The translations under genes were made by a program, and so were the position numbers. This document shows, piece by piece, positions 6,522-7,208 of a stretch of 7,208 nt of DNA. The DNA is from Chloroflexota bacterium (GTDB taxonomy: Bacteria > Chloroflexota > Dormibacteria > Dormibacterales > Dormibacteraceae). The DNA is taken from NCBI GenBank assembly GCA_005888075.1, contig VBKD01000026.1:1-7208 (forward strand), in the 5' to 3' direction. The notes under the pieces are model-generated. The model was not told where the DNA came from, did no database searches, and worked only from the letters and a program-made list of their open reading frames with translations. The first letter of the stretch is position 1. Each line of letters begins with the position of its first letter.

Positions 6522-6549
6522 ATTAAAGCAGTCAGGCACCTGGTTTCAG
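6522..6549 (-). promoter_or_regulatory. Possible internal promoter ahead of the PH-domain gene
   Basis: On the minus strand a TTTAAT hexamer (6522-6527, five of six matches to TATAAT) lies 16 nt downstream of CTGAAA (6544-6549, four of six matches to TTGACA). The hexamer ends 8 nt before the GTG of the PH-domain gene, so a transcript starting at the usual distance would be leaderless or nearly so. No Shine-Dalgarno sequence is seen in the 32-nt gap, and this is the most AT-rich spot of the region. The call rests on eye matching only and could be chance. Confidence 0.3.
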
Positions 6550-7175
6550 GGCAGTTTGACCAGCATGATGAGCGCGCCGGCCGCCAGGTATGGGCCGTAG
6601 GCGATGGTCCCTTTGCTGGAACGGCGCCAGATGATGACCAGCACCGCGGCCAGCCCGGCAAGCAACATGCCATAGAAAAGCGCCTGAACGGTGTATGGCC
6701 AGCCCAGCAGCAAACCGAGAAACAAGGCGAGCTTCACGTCACCAAAGCCCATGGCTTCGGTCTTGAAGAGCAGGGATCCGGCGACCGCGATCAAGACGAA
6801 CAGCAGGCCGGCGCCGAGTCCCGTTGCGATACCCAGCCACCACGGATCGCCGAACAGGCTGACGATCAACGCCGCCACGATCGAAGGAAACATCACCCGA
6901 TCGAGGATCAGCCGGTGCTCAAAGTCGAAAAAGATGACCTGGACCAGGACGAGCACGAACAGGCTGCGAATCACGAGCAGCCAGAACGAGCTGGTCCCGT
7001 AGGCAAAAACCGCGAACAGCACCGCGGACACCACCGAGGGTCCATAGGCTTGCCATGCCTTATTACCCGGCTCGAGGCCCTCGAGCCGGGCCAGCTTCAC
7101 CGACCCCCACCGGACGAACCACCCCGCGGCGGCGCCGACGATGGCCCAGATCGTCGCGAAAAGATAAGCATTCAC
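6546..7175 (-). CDS. Prepilin peptidase (A24 family) lacking the N-terminal Cys/methylase region
   Basis: A 209-aa polytopic membrane aspartyl protease of the PilD/ComC family, which cleaves leader peptides of type IV pilins and related pseudopilins at the cytoplasmic membrane face. The two catalytic aspartates are seen as Asp84 in FFDFEHRLILD and Asp146 in GFGDVKLALFLG; the C-terminal YGPYLAAGALIMLV is the usual family ending. About six or more hydrophobic segments are visible. The long N-terminal CxxC-containing region that carries N-methylation in PilD is absent: residues 18-46 run directly from a short remnant to the next membrane helix, with no cysteine. The GTG at 7175 overlaps a preceding stop (GTGA). 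In several Gram-positive-type genomes pilus genes sit between aroE and aroK, which fits this context; a ComC-like or TadV-like role is also possible. Confidence 0.9.
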   Translation of the reverse strand: MNAYLFATIWAIVGAAAGWFVRWGSVKLARLEGLEPGNKAWQAYGPSVVSAVLFAVFAYGTSSFWLLVIRSLFVLVLVQVIFFDFEHRLILDRVMFPSIVAALIVSLFGDPWWLGIATGLGAGLLFVLIAVAGSLLFKTEAMGFGDVKLALFLGLLLGWPYTVQALFYGMLLAGLAAVLVIIWRRSSKGTIAYGPYLAAGALIMLVKLP

Positions 7176-7208
7176 GGCTGCAGAGTTTGTCGCATCGCGT
7201 CGGCCGGC
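7172..7208 (-). CDS. Possible C-terminal tail of an upstream gene (partial)
   Basis: The minus-strand frame entering at the right edge reads PADAMRQTLQP and ends in a TGA at 7172-7174 that shares bases with the GTG of the prepilin peptidase gene (GTGA). The same overlap style occurs at most other junctions here, so this is probably the end of the preceding gene in the cluster. Eleven residues are too few to identify it; gene-order knowledge would allow aroE, aroC or a pilus gene, but none can be supported from the sequence. Confidence 0.4.
   Translation of the reverse strand, partial: PADAMRQTLQP

Noticed and set aside
1..7208. CRISPR arrays, insertion sequences, tRNA or rRNA genes, or a novel defence system
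   Set aside because: No direct-repeat arrays, transposase motifs, terminal inverted repeats or RNA gene signatures were seen, and every gene-sized stretch is explained by a conserved housekeeping or membrane family.

Overview
The window is part of one long, dense, minus-strand housekeeping gene cluster from a high-GC bacterium (mid-60s % GC by eye). All thirteen recognisable genes point the same way. In transcription order (high to low coordinate) they are: a possible tail of an unidentified gene; a prepilin peptidase; a membrane protein with a bacterial PH domain; shikimate kinase (aroK); 3-dehydroquinate synthase (aroB); type II dehydroquinase (aroQ); elongation factor P (efp); an Asp23/Gls24 protein; nusB; xseB; a divergent PAP2 protein; tlyA; nadK; and the N-terminal third or less of recN, which leaves the window at position 1. 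No tRNA, rRNA, mobile element, CRISPR array or convincing terminator was seen, and there is no gene-free stretch longer than about 60 bases.

The layout joins two neighbourhoods known from Gram-positive-type (Terrabacteria) genomes. The first is aroK-aroB-aroQ-efp followed by asp23-nusB, known in Actinobacteria and Firmicutes. The second is tlyA-nadK-recN, the order seen in mycobacteria. The Asp23 protein, the YuiD-type PAP2 protein and the pilus peptidase beside aro genes fit a high-GC Terrabacteria lineage such as Actinobacteria, Chloroflexi or the candidate phylum Dormibacterota. This placement is inference from gene order and composition, and I cannot fix a taxon.

Most junctions are stop/start overlaps (ATGA, GTGA, TGATG, and apparently CTGA), so the genes are probably translationally coupled on a polycistronic mRNA. 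Only three junctions have real gaps: prepilin peptidase/PH protein (32 nt), efp/asp23 (59 nt) and asp23/nusB (53 nt). Each has a -10-like hexamer ending 8-9 nt before the next start codon and no evident Shine-Dalgarno sequence, which hints at internal leaderless promoters.

Functionally the cluster covers the chorismate pathway (aroB, aroQ, aroK), translation and ribosome maturation (efp, tlyA), transcription antitermination (nusB), NADP supply (nadK) and DNA repair (recN, xseB), with envelope or pilus functions at the upstream end. I see no obviously new multi-gene system. The points most worth checking are the EF-P tip loop (Arg32 in an atypical Leu-Ala-Arg-Ala context), the apparent CTG start of aroK, the prepilin peptidase without its N-terminal cysteine/methylase region, and xseB without adjacent xseA.
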